From Oceanobacillus timonensis (GTDB taxonomy: Bacteria > Bacillota > Bacilli > Bacillales > Amphibacillaceae), in NCBI RefSeq assembly GCF_900166635.1, contig NZ_LT800497.1:4016344-4080343 (forward strand): DNA of 64,000 nt, written 5' to 3'. Below, one piece after another: positions 1 through 8,742 of this stretch. The notes beneath the pieces were generated by a model. It was not told where the DNA came from. It searched no databases and saw only the letters and a program-made list of their open reading frames with translations. Every line of letters starts with the position of its first letter. The first letter of the stretch is position 1. The translations under genes were made by a program, and so were the position numbers.

Positions 1-441
1 ACTTATGTTCGCCTGCATCATAGCTGGATGTATTTAACAGCAATTATTGATTGGTACTCTCGCTATATTATAAGCTGGGAATTGGATCAGACACTGGAAA
101 TGGATTTTGTCCTAAATGCTGTCCAATGTGCATTCACGGTGGGTACACCTGACATATTTAATAGTGATCAAGGCAGCCATTTCACAAGCCCAAAATATAT
201 TCATCTTTTAAAGGAACAACCATCCATACAAATCAGTATGGACGCCAAGGGACGTGCATTGGACAATATCATGATTGAACGCTTTTGGAGAAGCCTGAAA
301 TATGAAGAAGTCTACTTAAAAGACTATGAGATGCCAAGAGAAGCCAGAAGCAATATAAGCCATTACATGGATTTTTATAATCATGAACGTCCGCATCAAT
401 CATTGGATTATCAAACACCGGCTTCGATTTATTTTCATTAG
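1..441 (+). mobile_element. IS3-family transposase (OrfB), 3' part
   Basis: DDE integrase-core transposase, cut by the window edge; the frame is open from base 1. Visible are the YLTAIIDWYSR segment, the second catalytic Asp in NSDQGSHFTS, and the catalytic Glu in DNIMIERFWRSLKYEEVY, followed by the usual C-terminal NHERPHQSLDYQTPA. The first catalytic Asp (normally in a TDITY motif) lies just upstream of the window. The core reads intact to its TAG, so the element may be functional; the left half cannot be judged here. Confidence 0.93.
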
Positions 442-471
442 ATAATCATTATCCCATCTGGAGCGATTATC

Positions 472-531
472 TTTCCTGTGCCAGAGACTGTCAAGGGAAA
501 GACCGCCCTTGACAGTCTCTGGCACAGGAAA
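472..531. repeat. Perfect 26-bp palindrome inside the IS 3' end
   Basis: Arms 472-497 and 506-531 are perfect reverse complements around an 8-nt loop (498-505). They are nested in a second inverted repeat of 11 bp (449-459 and 544-554, ATCCCATCT type). It lies between the transposase stop and the presumed right end of the IS. There is no U tract at its base, so it may act as a transcription block, an RNA-stability element, or a small palindromic element inserted in the IS. Confidence 0.7.
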
Positions 532-591
532 ACCTGGTCATTAAGATGGGATAAAGATGAAATAATGGTTTCACCTTATTTTTATAAAATT

Positions 592-613
592 GGTGTCTTG
601 ACAATGGGGTCCA
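592..613. repeat. Probable right terminal inverted repeat of the IS
   Basis: The stretch ending CAATGGGGTCCA is the reverse complement of a TGGACCCC-type left end, as found in several IS3-family elements. The left end is outside the window, so the boundary rests on the motif alone. From 614 to the next gene at 747 I see only AT-rich leader sequence. Confidence 0.5.
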
Positions 614-746
614 CTTTACTTTTCCAGCATAATGATTATATAATTCTCATATTTTAGAATGATTTGCCGCACTTCTCTCTAAATGGTACAGTATAAACAA
701 GAAATAATTTGCTCAAATTTCAAAAAATAATAAGGAAGGACGTATA

Positions 747-1850
747 ATGATACATAAAACATCAAAAATACCACATTATTTTCTAGCACTTATTTTATTT
801 ATTGCTCTCGCAGTCTTTATGATTGGATGCAGCTCTAATTCTGAAGAGAACAATGGAGATTCCAACGCAGAAGGTCAAACAGAAAGTGTTTCCGCCGATG
901 ACGCAGAAGCAGAGGAAGAAGATGCAGATGTCGAATCAGGAGCTTCTGACCTCTACCATGAAATTGGAGAAACATTTGAAATGATAGGGTATTATTCCGA
1001 TGTGCCTGCAGAAGTTACCGTCAATGATATATGGATTGAGGATGATCCGGAACATCAAGAATATATTGAGGATAATATCGCTTCCCCTACGGAAGATGAT
1101 GTTGTCGTGTTTGTTGATTATACGGTTAAAAATGTCGGGGATACCGATATGACAATGGGAGATTTAATTCCAGAATATACCGATGCAAATACAGAGCTTG
1201 ATTTAAGCTATCCAGAAAACGATACATTTACTGACTTTACGGAGTCCTTCCAGGTACCTTTGGAGGCAGGTGAGTCTATGGATGTCATTGGAACTGTTCC
1301 TGCAGATAAAAAAGACCAATATACCAGTGCATTAATGTGGAATATCACCCAAGATGTCCCTGAAATTGTTTTCCATACCCCACAGGAAGAACGACGAGAC
1401 AAAATTGGTACATATGACATTGGAGAGGATATGTATCTATTTGGCCAGGGAGAAGATAGCTTTTATAGAGTAAATATCAGTAACATAGAAGTTGTAGAAG
1501 ATTATGAAGGTATTGAAAGGTTTGATGATGACAGTTCTTTCTTTGCAATCGATATGGAATTCGAGAATCAATTAGAGGAAGATGTATCTTTATACAGTAC
1601 ATTCCCTAGCGCTTTTGCAAATGGGCAAGAAGCCATTTATTCGGACAATCTTGTCATAGATGGTCAAGTTGTAGAAGATTTATATGAGGGGCCTGAAGGG
1701 GAAATTAGTCCTGGAGAAACGATAGAAGGAACCGTATACCTTGAAGTCATTGACGAGAATATGGAGGATGTCAAGTTACTCTACCTAAACCCGACATTGC
1801 TCACTTTCCCGGATTATGCAATGCGTATCAATTATAATGTGGAGGATTAA
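747..1850 (+). CDS. Lipoprotein with two immunoglobulin-like (DUF4352/DUF5068-type) domains
   Basis: Exported lipoprotein of 367 residues. A signal peptide with hydrophobic core at about residues 11-26 ends in the lipobox MIGC. A very acidic Ser/Glu/Asp linker follows (about 30-65). Then come two beta-rich halves (about 70-205 and 215-365) that each carry the pattern 'D.TVKNVGD / DMEFENQLEED' and 'L.AGES...G.V / ISPGETIEGTVYLEV', typical of DUF4352-like telomeric-repeat-binding or effector modules of Firmicute lipoproteins. RBS AAGGAAGG lies 6 nt before ATG. The gene stands alone just downstream of the IS. The specific family is inferred from pattern only; function unknown. Confidence 0.8.
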   Translation: MIHKTSKIPHYFLALILFIALAVFMIGCSSNSEENNGDSNAEGQTESVSADDAEAEEEDADVESGASDLYHEIGETFEMIGYYSDVPAEVTVNDIWIEDDPEHQEYIEDNIASPTEDDVVVFVDYTVKNVGDTDMTMGDLIPEYTDANTELDLSYPENDTFTDFTESFQVPLEAGESMDVIGTVPADKKDQYTSALMWNITQDVPEIVFHTPQEERRDKIGTYDIGEDMYLFGQGEDSFYRVNISNIEVVEDYEGIERFDDDSSFFAIDMEFENQLEEDVSLYSTFPSAFANGQEAIYSDNLVIDGQVVEDLYEGPEGEISPGETIEGTVYLEVIDENMEDVKLLYLNPTLLTFPDYAMRINYNVED

Positions 1851-1948
1851 ACATAACTTGTTTGTGTAAAGCATCCTATTTTCTTTATAAATAGAATAGG
1901 ATAGGATAAAATAGCAGTAACACGTATGATAAGCCTAAATGAATATGT

Positions 1949-2060
1949 AGTGCTAACCTCAGGCGCACATCAATTACTAAGGAGGTTAGCACTTTTCCAG
2001 TTTTTAAACCTTGTTGGGGTAGGGTGTATGATGTGCGCTTTCGCACTCTATACTGATGCG
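1949..2060 (+). ncRNA. Possible structured RNA or terminator with pseudoknot potential
   Basis: The stretch 1851-2200 has no gene. It holds a 12-bp perfect hairpin (1949-1960 with 1982-1993, followed by TTTT). Ten bases of its loop (GCGCACATCA, 1963-1972) are perfectly complementary to 2029-2038, which could form a pseudoknot or an alternative pairing. A further small hairpin GTGCG..CGCAC lies at about 2033-2047. It may simply be the terminator of the lipoprotein gene; an independent RNA is only a hypothesis. Confidence 0.3.
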
Positions 2061-2150
2061 TAAATGAAAATGGTGTATAGGTTATCCGCTAAATAGTTTG
2101 GTCAAGTATCAGCCTGCATAGATGCCCAAAACTAACATCACCAACAACGA

Positions 2151-2184
2151 AAAAACGAGGAGCCATAATTGGTACCTCGTTTTT
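2151..2184. terminator. Bidirectional intrinsic terminator
   Basis: A 10-bp perfect stem (AAAAACGAGG, 2151-2160, with 2175-2184) has T runs on both strands. It ends the leftward AraC-type gene 16 bp after its stop codon. Confidence 0.85.
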
Positions 2185-2200
2185 CGTATTTGTGTTCCTT

Positions 2201-3073
2201 CTAACCTTTTCTCTGCACGGCCATCCAAATCTCACTATATACATTATTCAAATCACTATCATCTTCTACAAAAGAGACTTCAGGTGCTTTCACTAATTCG
2301 TAATCAGAGGAAGGTAGCCATTCTGCTGCTATTTTCGCCCATGTTTCCTGCATCGTTTGCGGGAACGGTCCCTGTGAAGAGAAAATAGCCCAGGTATGCG
2401 CAGACACATCTACCACATCCAGCCCTTCAAAAGGGCCTTCTTCATCAGTCAATACACCAATCATATGCTCCAAATAACCTTCTTCGTCCATTCTTCCGTC
2501 ATCAAAGTTATAGGAAGCATTGATTACCTGTTTCGGCTCTAAATTAGCGAGTTCATGCATCTTGTCTTTCTGCTTATCCGTAATACTTTGCGCCAAATTT
2601 TCAATTTCCGGATTAACTCCTTCAAATTGCATTGGCACCTTTTTACTGACACCAATGATTTGAAATGCTTCTTTTTCCACAATTCGATAATTCATTTCTG
2701 CTCCTCCTTGCATCGTTAATTGGAAGGTGAGTTTTGGAAAAGCTTTAAGTTCCTGCTTTTGCTGCTGTTTTACTTCAGAAGGTTTGAACCCCGCCCATTC
2801 CCGGAATGCACGGGAGAAACCATCGACAGAGCTGTAACCATATTTAAAAGCAGTATCCGTTACATGAACATCCTCCCGCAGCAGGTCAAACATTGCATTG
2901 GAAAGCTTTCGATTACGGATATAGGCAGTCAGCGTCATCCCGGACAGGAATGAAAACATGCGCCGGAAATGATAAATCGAAGTGCCGGTGATTTTTTCAA
3001 TTTCTTTCTCATCGATTTCTGTGTCTAGGTGCTCCTCAATATACTGTAACGCTTCATTCATGCTGCTTTGCAA
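2201..3073 (-). CDS. AraC-family regulator with GyrI-like effector-binding domain
   Basis: Transcription regulator of 290 residues. Residues 1-105 form the AraC double helix-turn-helix (IYHFRRMFSFLSGM; the second helix ends YGYSSVDGFSRAFREWAGF.P). A Gln/Lys-rich hinge leads into a SOUL/GyrI-like small-molecule-binding domain (about 128-290; MNYRIVEKEAFQIIGVS, ending EIWMAVQRK). In this family (for example B. subtilis YdeE and E. coli Rob relatives) the C-terminal domain senses amphipathic ligands and adjacent genes are often oxidoreductases or exporters. The neighbour upstream on the same strand is the MDR reductase at 3165, which could be its target. RBS GGGAGG precedes ATG. Confidence 0.88.
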   Translation of the reverse strand: MQSSMNEALQYIEEHLDTEIDEKEIEKITGTSIYHFRRMFSFLSGMTLTAYIRNRKLSNAMFDLLREDVHVTDTAFKYGYSSVDGFSRAFREWAGFKPSEVKQQQKQELKAFPKLTFQLTMQGGAEMNYRIVEKEAFQIIGVSKKVPMQFEGVNPEIENLAQSITDKQKDKMHELANLEPKQVINASYNFDDGRMDEEGYLEHMIGVLTDEEGPFEGLDVVDVSAHTWAIFSSQGPFPQTMQETWAKIAAEWLPSSDYELVKAPEVSFVEDDSDLNNVYSEIWMAVQRKG

Positions 3074-3164
3074 TTCTTTTCCTCCCTTCCATTAGTTCAA
3101 GTATAGAAGCTATTCGTAAAAATGACTCGACAAAAAAGAAACGGGTTTTATCGGATAAACATCG

Positions 3165-4145
3165 TCAGCTGCTAGATAAGATGACTTTTCCCTTTCTGCC
3201 ATCCGTAACTGTATCCAGCGCCTGCTTTATATCTGTCAAACTATAGTGTGCTTTCTCCATACCGAGCAGCAGCTCTTTCTTCTCCACAAGCCTGATGATT
3301 TGCTGGAAGGTTGCCTGCCATTCCGCCTGTCTTGCCTTCTTATTCCAATGCCTCAAATGAAAAATATTCATTTTCACTTTATCCGCAAAGGCTCCCCAAT
3401 CCATCTGCTGGCCAGACAACAAGCCGATACTCAAAAAATGTCCCTGACTGCGCAAACAGCCAGCTAACTCAGAACCTGCATTTCCCCCCAACAAATCAAT
3501 CGCGGCATCGGCTCCTTTTCCATTCGTTTTACTCATCACCATTTCAAAAAGCGATTGGCTTGACGTATCCACTACTTCAGAAGCACCAAGATTTAAAAGT
3601 TTCTGTGTATGTTTGCTATTTCTCACAATTGCAATCAAACGTACATTTAAAACTTTTGCAAACTGTGCATATAAGTGTCCTATTGCTGACCCACAAGCAT
3701 TAACTACCAGCACACTACCTGGCTGTAATTGCAATATCTCTGTCAGAGTTACCCATGCCGTTACAGGGTTAATATATAGTTGTGCAGCTTGTGTCGTATC
3801 AATAGATTCCGGCACAGATACAGCAAATGCAGCTGGCGCTCTGACAAAGTCCTGCCAAGTCCCCTCCCCGCGTAACGGTAAAACACGCTTGCCAACAAGC
3901 TCTGTGCTGACATTAGTTCCGACGTCCTCTACAACCCCAACACCTTCATAGCCTGGAATATAGGGCAGCGGAATTCTGTGCGCATAACTGCCTCTAACCG
4001 GGATTAAGTCAGACGGATTAATCGGTCTGGCCAGCATGCGTACAAGCACTTCTCCTGCTTCAGGAGGAGCGATTTCTTTTTCTGTTATCTTTAATACGTC
4101 ATTCGGATTACCAAATGTATCACAATAAATATATCTGTTCCGCAC
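3165..4145 (-). CDS. Zinc-independent MDR reductase (trans-2-enoyl-thioester/quinone reductase-like)
   Basis: Medium-chain dehydrogenase/reductase of 326 residues. The N-terminal GroES-like fold shows INPSDLIPVRGSY and PYIPGYEGVGVVEDVG. The AAQLYINPVTAW segment is characteristic of the MECR/ETR-like branch. The Rossmann domain (about 140-280) is present but its loop reads VNACGSAIGHLYAQFAK rather than the textbook GxGxxG. No structural or catalytic zinc cysteines are seen, as expected for NADPH-dependent enoyl or quinone reductases. Substrate unknown. It lies 90 bp upstream of the AraC/GyrI-like gene on the same strand. Confidence 0.82.
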   Translation of the reverse strand: MRNRYIYCDTFGNPNDVLKITEKEIAPPEAGEVLVRMLARPINPSDLIPVRGSYAHRIPLPYIPGYEGVGVVEDVGTNVSTELVGKRVLPLRGEGTWQDFVRAPAAFAVSVPESIDTTQAAQLYINPVTAWVTLTEILQLQPGSVLVVNACGSAIGHLYAQFAKVLNVRLIAIVRNSKHTQKLLNLGASEVVDTSSQSLFEMVMSKTNGKGADAAIDLLGGNAGSELAGCLRSQGHFLSIGLLSGQQMDWGAFADKVKMNIFHLRHWNKKARQAEWQATFQQIIRLVEKKELLLGMEKAHYSLTDIKQALDTVTDGRKGKVILSSS

Positions 4146-4191
4146 GTTAAGATATCCTCTCTTTAAAAGCTTTATCTTCTATTATAATGGA

Positions 4192-4223
4192 AAAAGGAAC
4201 AGCAGACGACTGCTATCCCTTTT
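4192..4223 (-). terminator. Terminator of the exporter operon
   Basis: A 14-bp stem (4192-4205 with 4210-4223, containing wobble pairs and a 4-nt loop) is followed leftward by a U-rich tract. It lies 14 bp after the last ABC permease gene. Confidence 0.75.
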
Positions 4224-4236
4224 ATACTCCTTCCTA

Positions 4237-4965
4237 TTAAACTGCTTTTCGCTGAAAATAAAGGTAACCTCCAATGAAAAATAATAAAAAACTGCCGCCA
4301 ATAACCATTAAAATTTGGTCCCAAGGAATAAAAAAGAAATCCTCTGCACTTCCGCCAACATTCATCATTAAAAATGGCTGTCCCCAAGGGTAATATGGTC
4401 CAAACCGCTCCGAATTAATTACTAAAATGGTCGGCAATGTAAAGATAACGTTTATCGAAAATGGAGCGGCAAAGCTTTTAAAAGCAATCGAAACCCATAG
4501 CTGTAAAGCAATTAACGGAAATGTTGCCAGCCAGCCTCCTATAATTGTTTTCCAAACAATCTCCATGGGAAAAGGATCTATAATCCCTTCTATCATGCCT
4601 ACTATATAAATAGAAACCAGATACAGGAATTGCATCCCTAACACAAGAAGCAGTAATAACATATATTTGGAAAGAAATACTTTTCCTCTTGTTACCGGAA
4701 GTGCCAACAACTGTTTCCAGCCTCCCTCCTGGTGCTCATAGCGGCAAATCACGCTAGCTAGAACGCCTGTTATCAACGGTAAGAATAAAACAGCGTAAGT
4801 AAAATTCATCATTATCAATTTTTCATACCATTGATTGGTTGCTCCTATATCGCCTAATGAACTGGACAATCCTATTAATAATCCAACCAGTGGCGCCACC
4901 AATAGAAGTAATAATACCTTTGACTTTCGCAGCTTATACCACTCAGAACTTATCACGGAAAACAT
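4237..4965 (-). CDS. ABC-2 type permease, LanG/BcrB-like
   Basis: Membrane subunit of 242 residues with about six hydrophobic segments (about 17-37, 53-75, 103-127, 141-163, 172-190, 217-235). It has the family pattern of a cytoplasmic start EWYKLRKSK and a YEHQEGGWKQLLALPVTRGKVFLSK loop. It is the third gene of an ATPase-permease-permease set and starts at the base following the stop of the previous gene (TAA/ATG). With 4966-5676 it should form the heteromeric channel that expels cationic antimicrobial peptides from the membrane. The assignment to LanG rather than LanE is by gene order. Confidence 0.85.
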   Translation of the reverse strand: MFSVISSEWYKLRKSKVLLLLLVAPLVGLLIGLSSSLGDIGATNQWYEKLIMMNFTYAVLFLPLITGVLASVICRYEHQEGGWKQLLALPVTRGKVFLSKYMLLLLLVLGMQFLYLVSIYIVGMIEGIIDPFPMEIVWKTIIGGWLATFPLIALQLWVSIAFKSFAAPFSINVIFTLPTILVINSERFGPYYPWGQPFLMMNVGGSAEDFFFIPWDQILMVIGGSFLLFFIGGYLYFQRKAV

Positions 4966-5676
4966 TTATTTAACGTCCCTTCTTTTAAAATCAATCATTC
5001 CCAACAAATACAACACCAATCCGAAGCCGATTCCTAATAACGCATTGATATAGGAATGCCCCCATTCATTCGATAGGTCCGGCCATTTCCAAATTACCCA
5101 ATCCGGTAAAAGCGGCGCAGAATAGGCCAAAATAACACCAATCACGCCTAAGGTCACCGGGATAGCCTGATTCTTGCTTATCGTAGCCACCCAGAGATGC
5201 AGCCCTAATACAGGCAGCGCCGCAAAGAAAGGGAAAAAACTGTATTCTATTAACCGTAAGTACGGTATATCTGCGCCTAACCCCAGTACCACTCCATAAC
5301 CAAACATAAACAGGAATAAAAGGACAGACGATAAGAATAAGATACAGCTGATGACTGCAAACTTCGATAGATAGACCGCCCGCTTAGACACAGGCAACGC
5401 TACTAACTGCTTCCAGGCATTGGTTTCATCCTCAATACTCGCCATAAAAGACGTCAAAATCACAATTCCTAAAACGACCGCCAGCGGGGTAAAGGTATTA
5501 ATATTCATCAAATAGTAAAGCCAGCGGTCATCCATCTGCTCAAATAAGTAATCCTTTCGCACACCATAATTGACCATCTGCAGGGCTACTACACCAAAAG
5601 GGCCAATTAGGCAAAGCAGCCACATCCCTTTACGTTTTATCTTTAAAAAATCCGATTGTATCAGTGGAAGAATCAT
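4966..5676 (-). CDS. ABC-2 type permease, LanE/MutE-like
   Basis: Membrane protein of 236 residues, homologous in layout to the following gene: N-terminal SDFLKIKRK, then about six transmembrane stretches with the loop EDETNAWKQLVALPVSKRAVYLSK. The shared '(W)KQL.ALPV.(R).V(Y/F)LSK' loop indicates that the two permeases are ancient duplicates. Its ATG overlaps the ATPase stop codon by 4 bp, so translation is coupled. Part of a LanFEG-type exporter. Confidence 0.85.
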   Translation of the reverse strand: MILPLIQSDFLKIKRKGMWLLCLIGPFGVVALQMVNYGVRKDYLFEQMDDRWLYYLMNINTFTPLAVVLGIVILTSFMASIEDETNAWKQLVALPVSKRAVYLSKFAVISCILFLSSVLLFLFMFGYGVVLGLGADIPYLRLIEYSFFPFFAALPVLGLHLWVATISKNQAIPVTLGVIGVILAYSAPLLPDWVIWKWPDLSNEWGHSYINALLGIGFGLVLYLLGMIDFKRRDVK

Positions 5677-6584
5677 CCTGCCTGCTCCTCCTTCGTCATC
5701 TCCAGAAAGATATTCTCTAAAGACCGTTTTTCCTCTTGCACGCGATAAATAGAGAAACCTTGCTGGACGAGGTAGTGGATAGAAGCTGCCACCTGCTCAT
5801 CATCTTCCGCCTGCAGAAGAACACTCTCTTCCCCTAAATCTGCCTTTTGACCATTAGCAAGCAGGGAACGCCACGCCGCTTCATTATCATCTACCCTCAC
5901 CTGGATAGAAGCCTGCGCAATTTTACGCATGGATTCAATCGAATCTTGAAAAATCATTTTCCCTTTCGACACAACCCCGACTCTCGTAGCCATCTGATCA
6001 ATTTCAGATAATAAATGGCTGGATATCACTACCGTCATGCCATATTCTCTCGGCAGCCTTTGAATCAGCTCACGCATTTCAATGATGCCGGATGGATCGA
6101 GCCCATTCGTAGGTTCATCCAAAATCAACAGCTCCGGCTGATGCAGCATTGCCGCAGCAATCCCGAGGCGCTGCTTCATCCCAAGTGAAAATCCTTTTAC
6201 TTTTTTATTACCAACCCCGTCTAGACGTACCAGCTTCAGCACTTCATCGATTCTTTTCTTTGGTACATGCAGGATTTTTCTGTTTGCTTCCAAGTTTTCT
6301 CTGGCCGTTAAATGCGGATAATAAGAAGGATTTTCTACCAGCGAACCAACATGCTTCAAAATGTCTATCCGGTTGTTTTTCATATCCTTGCCGAATAATT
6401 GAACAGATCCGGAAGTCGGCCGCATTAATCCCAACAGCATACGAATCGTTGTTGTTTTTCCAGCTCCGTTTGGACCTAAAAAGCCGTATATCTCCCCTTT
6501 TGGTATCTTCATTTCCAAATTAGATACTGCTTTTTCTTTTCCAAATGATTTGGTTAAATGCTTCGTTTCTACGATATATTCCAT
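5673..6584 (-). CDS. ABC transporter ATPase, LanF/BcrA-like
   Basis: ATPase of 303 residues. Walker A GPNGAGKT (about 37-44), signature FSLGMKQRL, Walker B LLILDEPTNGLD and a C-terminal regulatory extension (after about 215), typical of bacitracin/lantibiotic resistance ATPases. A GTG start three codons earlier is possible, but AGAGGTG lies 6 nt before the ATG at 6584, which I prefer. It leads the operon ATPase-permease-permease, and the two-component system lies directly upstream. No lantibiotic precursor or modification gene is present, so resistance rather than producer self-immunity is the likely role. Confidence 0.92.
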   Translation of the reverse strand: MEYIVETKHLTKSFGKEKAVSNLEMKIPKGEIYGFLGPNGAGKTTTIRMLLGLMRPTSGSVQLFGKDMKNNRIDILKHVGSLVENPSYYPHLTARENLEANRKILHVPKKRIDEVLKLVRLDGVGNKKVKGFSLGMKQRLGIAAAMLHQPELLILDEPTNGLDPSGIIEMRELIQRLPREYGMTVVISSHLLSEIDQMATRVGVVSKGKMIFQDSIESMRKIAQASIQVRVDDNEAAWRSLLANGQKADLGEESVLLQAEDDEQVAASIHYLVQQGFSIYRVQEEKRSLENIFLEMTKEEQAG

Positions 6585-6619
6585 GTTTATCACCTCTATT
6601 TTTAAGGATAAAGGTGTGA

Positions 6620-6661
6620 GGTTAAAACGAGGTATAGGCTTTGTTTAAAATTTGGTTAAAA
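6620..6661 (-). promoter_or_regulatory. Candidate response-regulator binding repeats upstream of the exporter
   Basis: On the plus strand the motif GGTTAAAA occurs at 6620-6627 and 6654-6661, and the variant GTTTAAAA at 6643-6650. The last two are spaced 11 bp apart, about one helical turn, as OmpR-type regulators prefer. They sit about 40-75 bp upstream of the ATPase start. That the adjacent regulator binds here is inference. Confidence 0.4.
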
Positions 6662-6695
6662 AGATTAGAAAACGCCATTTGATAAAGCGCACAAA

Positions 6696-6727
6696 AAAAG
6701 AGACAGTTTATGTCACCCGTCTCTTTT
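6696..6727 (-). terminator. Terminator overlapping the histidine kinase stop
   Basis: A stem of 9 bp (AAAAGAGAC 6696-6704 with GTCTCTTTT 6719-6727) continues leftward into a T7-8 run. It overlaps the kinase stop codon at 6713-6715 and separates the two-component operon from the exporter operon. Confidence 0.75.
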
Positions 6728-8077
6728 CACTCTCATAATCCTTATCTCGGTTCCCTGTTCCGTAGAATTCATCTCCCAATCCAGATCCATCCCTTTCACC
6801 ATCATATCAACAATCGAAAGACCGATTCCTTCCCCTTTTTGCTTGGTTCCTGTCTGCATACCTTTTCCTTTATCTGAAATAACAATCGCATCATGCTGCT
6901 CCGTTTCCTCTGTCCGCACAGCAATATATTTGCCGTCTGCCGCATGGCGCAGCACATTTTGCAGGAGATTATCCAAAATCCGGCTGAACCATAAGGCATC
7001 GATTTCCCATGTGTTCTCTTCAAAACCTTCCATATCAACGTCTATTTCAAATCCTTCTTTCTCAAAAACAGGGTACCAGGCTGCTAAATATTGACGAAGG
7101 AATCGCGGCATATCGACTTCTTTTAATTCTTTCCTATATTTGCTCGCCATCAGCAGTGTATACGATAGAAGATTTTCAATTAATTTATCCACGTCTTCAA
7201 TCGATGCGGATGTCAATTTTAGAGACCGCTTCGCCTCTTCTGGCAAATCCATTTTCTGTAATGTATAAGCTTGTGCATTTATTTTAGTTAAGGGCGTCCG
7301 TAAATCATGGGATAAATTAGCAATCAATTCTTTTCGCAACTGCTCCTCTTCCTGTTCACGTTCTCTGCTGTCTCTTATTTCCTGTACCATACGGTTAAAG
7401 GACTTCTCTAAATCCCCAATCTCGTCCTGTTTCTTTTCTTCAATAAGGATCGGCAAACCATCCGTATCCCGAATTTCCATTGCTTCCTGAAGATGCACCA
7501 GGCGTTTACGAATTCTTTTGAAGAACCATAAGGAAAGGAAAATAAATAAAAATACGACGACCATTGTCAAAATAATAGCAGCCCAACTATACTGATTGAA
7601 AAGGCGTTGTGCATTAGTCTGCATCACTTCTCGAGGCAGCTGAAAAACGACAAAACCATCGTCTTCATTTTCCCCTGTAAAAGCAACGACTGTAAATGGG
7701 TCATTCTCATAATGATTTTTTAAAAATTGCACGGTATAGGTAATATCCCATCTATCTGGTAAATTTTCCTGCAAATTCCTTTGCACATCCAAAACACCGT
7801 CTCCATCTACCCGGAACATGGAAGCGGTCGGGTAAATCTCCTGCCACTCCGCAAATAAAGCGGCCGCATCGTCTTCGGATACAACTTGACCAGCTTCCTG
7901 ATGCCATTTTTCTTCTATCTCATCATATGTATTCTGTCCTACTTCCGGAGTATTGGAATCATCAACTAAATTAAAAAAAACAAAAATGAAGGCAAAATAG
8001 GCTGCTTGTATTAAAAAAATAGCAATAAGTATAATCAATATATATTTCGCTAATAAAGATTTTAAAAATCGTTTCAT
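6713..8077 (-). CDS. Sensor histidine kinase of the exporter locus
   Basis: Membrane kinase of 454 residues. Transmembrane segments at about 10-37 and 165-187 enclose an external sensor domain of about 125 residues. A HAMP-like linker (about 190-240) leads to the dimerisation box LSHDLRTPL with phospho-acceptor His257. The ATPase domain shows an N box (FSRILDNLLQNVLRHAA) and G boxes SDKGKGM and GEGIGLSIV. The large extracytoplasmic domain differs from the short-loop BceS kinases and fits kinases that sense the peptide directly (NisK/CprK-like). It overlaps the regulator gene by 4 bp. The ligand is unknown. Confidence 0.9.
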   Translation of the reverse strand: MKRFLKSLLAKYILIILIAIFLIQAAYFAFIFVFFNLVDDSNTPEVGQNTYDEIEEKWHQEAGQVVSEDDAAALFAEWQEIYPTASMFRVDGDGVLDVQRNLQENLPDRWDITYTVQFLKNHYENDPFTVVAFTGENEDDGFVVFQLPREVMQTNAQRLFNQYSWAAIILTMVVVFLFIFLSLWFFKRIRKRLVHLQEAMEIRDTDGLPILIEEKKQDEIGDLEKSFNRMVQEIRDSREREQEEEQLRKELIANLSHDLRTPLTKINAQAYTLQKMDLPEEAKRSLKLTSASIEDVDKLIENLLSYTLLMASKYRKELKEVDMPRFLRQYLAAWYPVFEKEGFEIDVDMEGFEENTWEIDALWFSRILDNLLQNVLRHAADGKYIAVRTEETEQHDAIVISDKGKGMQTGTKQKGEGIGLSIVDMMVKGMDLDWEMNSTEQGTEIRIMRVKRDG

Positions 8078-8742
8078 TTTTTCACCCGATACCCAATCCC
8101 GCGAATCGTCTCAATAATCGTCGGTTTCGCCGGATTTTCTTCCATTTTTTCACGCAGATAACGGATATGCACCATCAATGTTTTATCCCCTTCCATATAC
8201 TGTTCTCCCCATACGCCTTCATAAAGCTGTTCTTTTGTCAGGATTTGATTCAAGTGGCGCAGGAAGTATTGAAACAGTTGAAATTGCTTTCCTGTCAGCA
8301 GTATTTCCGCATCTGTATTTTTATTTATAATCACCAAGGATTTCATATCTATATGCAGATGGCCAATTTCCAGCGTATCTTCTTTCTTTTGAAAACGGCG
8401 AAGCAAGACATCCACACGTGCAGCTAACTCATCTGGATGGAATGGTTTTGTCACATAATCGTCCGCAAAGCTCAACCCTTCTATCTTGTCCTCCACCGCG
8501 GAACGCGCGGATAACATCACAATCGGCGTTTCCTGATTCGCTTTTTTGATTCGTTTTCCAATGGAGAAACCGTCAAGCCCCGGCAGCATAATATCCAAAA
8601 TAGCCAGATCTATATCGTTTATATATGTTTCTAATTCACTCCCGGATATTAGCCAAGTTACTTGATGACCCCGTCCTGTTAAATCTTCTGTTACCCATTG
8701 TCCGATTTCTTTTTCGTCCTCAATATATAGGATATGTGCCAA
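8074..8742 (-). CDS. OmpR-family response regulator
   Basis: Receiver plus winged-helix regulator. I place the start at the TTG at 8742 because GAGGTGG precedes it with proper spacing and it gives the normal length (222 residues); the longer frame to 8805 has no ribosome site. Acidic pocket YIEDE, phospho-acceptor Asp50 in LAILDIMLPG, switch Lys in YVTKPF. The C-terminal winged helix holds LTGKQFQLFQYFLRHLNQIL and VHIRYLREK..ENPAKPTIIETIRGIGYR. Expected to activate the adjacent exporter operon. Confidence 0.93.
   Translation of the reverse strand: MAHILYIEDEKEIGQWVTEDLTGRGHQVTWLISGSELETYINDIDLAILDIMLPGLDGFSIGKRIKKANQETPIVMLSARSAVEDKIEGLSFADDYVTKPFHPDELAARVDVLLRRFQKKEDTLEIGHLHIDMKSLVIINKNTDAEILLTGKQFQLFQYFLRHLNQILTKEQLYEGVWGEQYMEGDKTLMVHIRYLREKMEENPAKPTIIETIRGIGYRVKK

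Noticed and set aside
4237..8742. Assignment of this locus to a BceAB/BceRS bacitracin module
   Set aside because: Permeases are short (about 240 residues) and paired, and the kinase has a large external domain; BceB is one long permease and BceS has almost no external loop.
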